Shown: positions 6,901 to 7,291 of the stretch, piece after piece | Position numbering within the stretch: the first letter of the stretch is position 1 | Layout of the letters: each line of letters begins with the position of its first letter | Assembly: GCA_002726865.1 (NCBI GenBank) | Contig: PBSW01000025.1 | Coordinates: 1-7,291 of the forward strand | Source of the DNA: Candidatus Bathyarchaeota archaeon | Lineage (GTDB): Archaea; Thermoproteota; Bathyarchaeia; TCS64 | Direction: 5' to 3' | DNA length: 7,291 nt | Translations under genes and position numbers: made by a program | Notes under the pieces: generated by a model | Seen by the model: the letters and a program-made list of their open reading frames with translations, nothing else | What the model was told of the DNA's origin: nothing | The model's database searches: none

Positions 6901-7291
6901 GCTCCGATAGGTCCTCTATGATGAGCGTAGGGGCTCCCGCCTCGATGTTCTCTTTGAGCCTTTGATTTATCCTGATGATATCGACGAGCTTATGGGTTAG
7001 ATCGTCCTCAGCCCTGATGCCAGATTCAAGGATGATGCTAGGTCTCACGTCCACGGGTGGAACGGGTAGTACTTGAAGGATCATCCATTCAGGGCGTGCT
7101 ACGTCTGGATCAAAGTCTAAAAGCTTTAAGTCATCGTTGGGGATTCTCTCAAACCATTCTCTGATCATGTTAGGGGTTAGTCTGCGACTGATTTCCTCCA
7201 TGAGAGATTCGTCGCCTGTATTGAATTTCTCCTCCTCAATCTCTAAGAAGCTTGTAGGCTTTTGGAATTTAACGTTGGACTGAGTCATCCC
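3902..7291 (-). CDS. rpoA: RNA polymerase largest subunit, A' and A'' fused in one gene (5' end outside window)
   Basis: The catalytic largest subunit of archaeal RNA polymerase, homologous to Rpb1/beta'. The frame runs off the right edge. The first in-window Met (7288) is internal, because GMTQSNVKFQKP continues the clamp-domain zinc region normally found about 180-190 residues into A', so roughly that much is missing. Numbered from that Met (1128 aa): clamp/active-site entry 65-190, the invariant NADFDGD magnesium loop at 316-322 (nt 6323-6343), a Cys/His cluster C431-H433-H434-C437-C442-H444, bridge helix about 665-691 (GYMQRRLINAL), A'/A'' junction region about 727-800, trigger loop GEPGTQMTLRTFHYAG at 816-831, and the C-terminal A'' part with RHGISG at 1061-1066. 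No stop, frameshift or new start interrupts the junction, so the subunit is a single polypeptide as in eukaryotes and Thaumarchaeota. It heads the operon rpoA-L30e-nusA in this window; rpoB/rpoH are expected just upstream. Confidence 0.97.
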   Translation of the reverse strand, partial: GMTQSNVKFQKPTSFLEIEEEKFNTGDESLMEEISRRLTPNMIREWFERIPNDDLKLLDFDPDVARPEWMILQVLPVPPVDVRPSIILESGIRAEDDLTHKLVDIIRINQRLKENIEAGAPTLIIEDLSELLQYHITTYFNNEVSGIPPARHRSGRTLKSLAQRLKGKEGRFRGNLSGKRVDYSARTVISPDPNLDINEVGVPVHIATRLTVPDIVTERNIDEMRQLIKNGPSKHPGALYIIRPDGKRIRLEFVADKKLVAESIEPGFVIERHLKEGDIALFNRQPSLHRMSIMAHKVKVFPYRTFRMHLTVCPPYNADFDGDEMNLHIPQSKEAQTEARLLMQVQDQILSPRYGAPIIGATKDFLTGAYLLTRKETILTQNEVGKLLAATNYVGPEPEPMIKEPEPLWSGKDIFSLFIPTDFNFTTRANICIHHTDCSKEDCQHDAYVTIRNGQIKTGVIDTNTIGAERAETIFHRIIKDYGTEAGHDFLNNVTNLINKFLMFRGFTYSVDELVIGPNERTEINRVMRKMERNVDKLIDELSSGELERLPGQNLQETFEIQVMSELAKARDKAGETVESGLGMKNSGIVMARSGARGSSLNIGQMMGSVGQQAIRGKRIMRGYRNRTLAHFREHDPAPRARGFIYNCYRDGLDPIEFFFHSMGGREGLVDTAVRTQQSGYMQRRLINALEHLRVEYDGTVRTSSGKIVQFTYGEDGVDPAKSDHGKAVDVENLIERVKIAIPKGRSASEKYITGKLEENSKALTPHLVNKLRDNLVPLKMSKQGVDTVIDTVVQSYDFSLVEPGEAVGTIAAQSIGEPGTQMTLRTFHYAGVAELNVTLGLPRLIELVDARRQPSTPVMNIYLDSKHKRSKSKTREVAEKLTFIKLDDIIDVLNVDLNDDAIKFSVSPEFMENLNVNITEVEKALLLKFEKIDGDLFRIELSEEKNKNPEKLVKKIIETPIRGLSEINRVLTTYENGEWVIRTDGSNLEGVLNIEGVDPTRTTTNDIHEIARILGIEAARNALIKEAHAVLEEQGLDVDIRHVMLVSDIMTNTGTIQQIGRHGISGKKDSVLARAAFELTIQHLVNAAIKGETDPLKGVIENIIVGQSMPLGTGSVELFMTMGGKKDE

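Noticed and set aside
3902..7288. Complete rpoA gene starting at ATG 7288
   Set aside because: The reading frame stays open to the window edge and the first residues match the interior of the A' clamp, so the true start lies upstream.

Overview
The window is chromosomal DNA from an archaeon. The evidence is a minus-strand block of RNA polymerase large subunit, ribosomal protein L30e and archaeal NusA-like KH protein in the conserved archaeal order, together with GAGGTG-type ribosome binding sites and U-tract terminators. The large RNA polymerase subunit is one uninterrupted reading frame carrying both A' and A'' parts. Most euryarchaea and crenarchaea split it into two genes. The unsplit form is known from Thaumarchaeota and some related TACK/Asgard-type lineages, so I infer an organism from that part of the tree. 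A cold shock domain protein argues for a mesophile or cold-tolerant archaeon rather than a hyperthermophile. I cannot name the lineage from sequence alone.

Layout. Positions 1-307 (minus) hold the N-terminal part of a cold shock domain protein whose acidic tail is built from a perfect 15-bp tandem repeat running off the window edge. A divergent intergenic region (308-489) separates it from a DEAD-box RNA helicase (plus strand, to 1758) with a C-terminal CxxC-x17-CxxC zinc ribbon. Positions 1759-2015 are non-coding between convergent genes and begin with three T-tracts that look like the helicase terminator. Positions 2016-3041 (minus) encode an AIR synthase/HypE-like PurM-fold protein with its own strong ribosome binding site. 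A 126-bp gap follows, and then the tightly packed minus-strand operon nusA-like (3168-3605), rpl30e (3607-3909) and fused rpoA (3902 to beyond 7291). In transcription order this operon reads rpoA, L30e, NusA. The genes overlap by 8 bp and then are spaced by 1 bp.

How the genes work together. The right half is core transcription/translation machinery: polymerase catalytic subunit, a ribosomal protein and a KH transcription factor, co-transcribed. The left half pairs two RNA-remodelling proteins, a cold shock domain RNA chaperone and a DEAD-box helicase, transcribed away from a common regulatory region. This arrangement suggests a joint role in unfolding RNA, possibly at low temperature. The AIR synthase-like gene is functionally unplaced and sits where many archaea carry rps12/rps7.

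Nothing here is clearly a new system. The most notable points are the unsplit rpoA, the divergent cold shock/helicase pair, the perfect EEETP repeat tail, and a helicase whose Q motif starts upstream of any canonical start codon. I saw no tRNA, rRNA, CRISPR array or mobile element.
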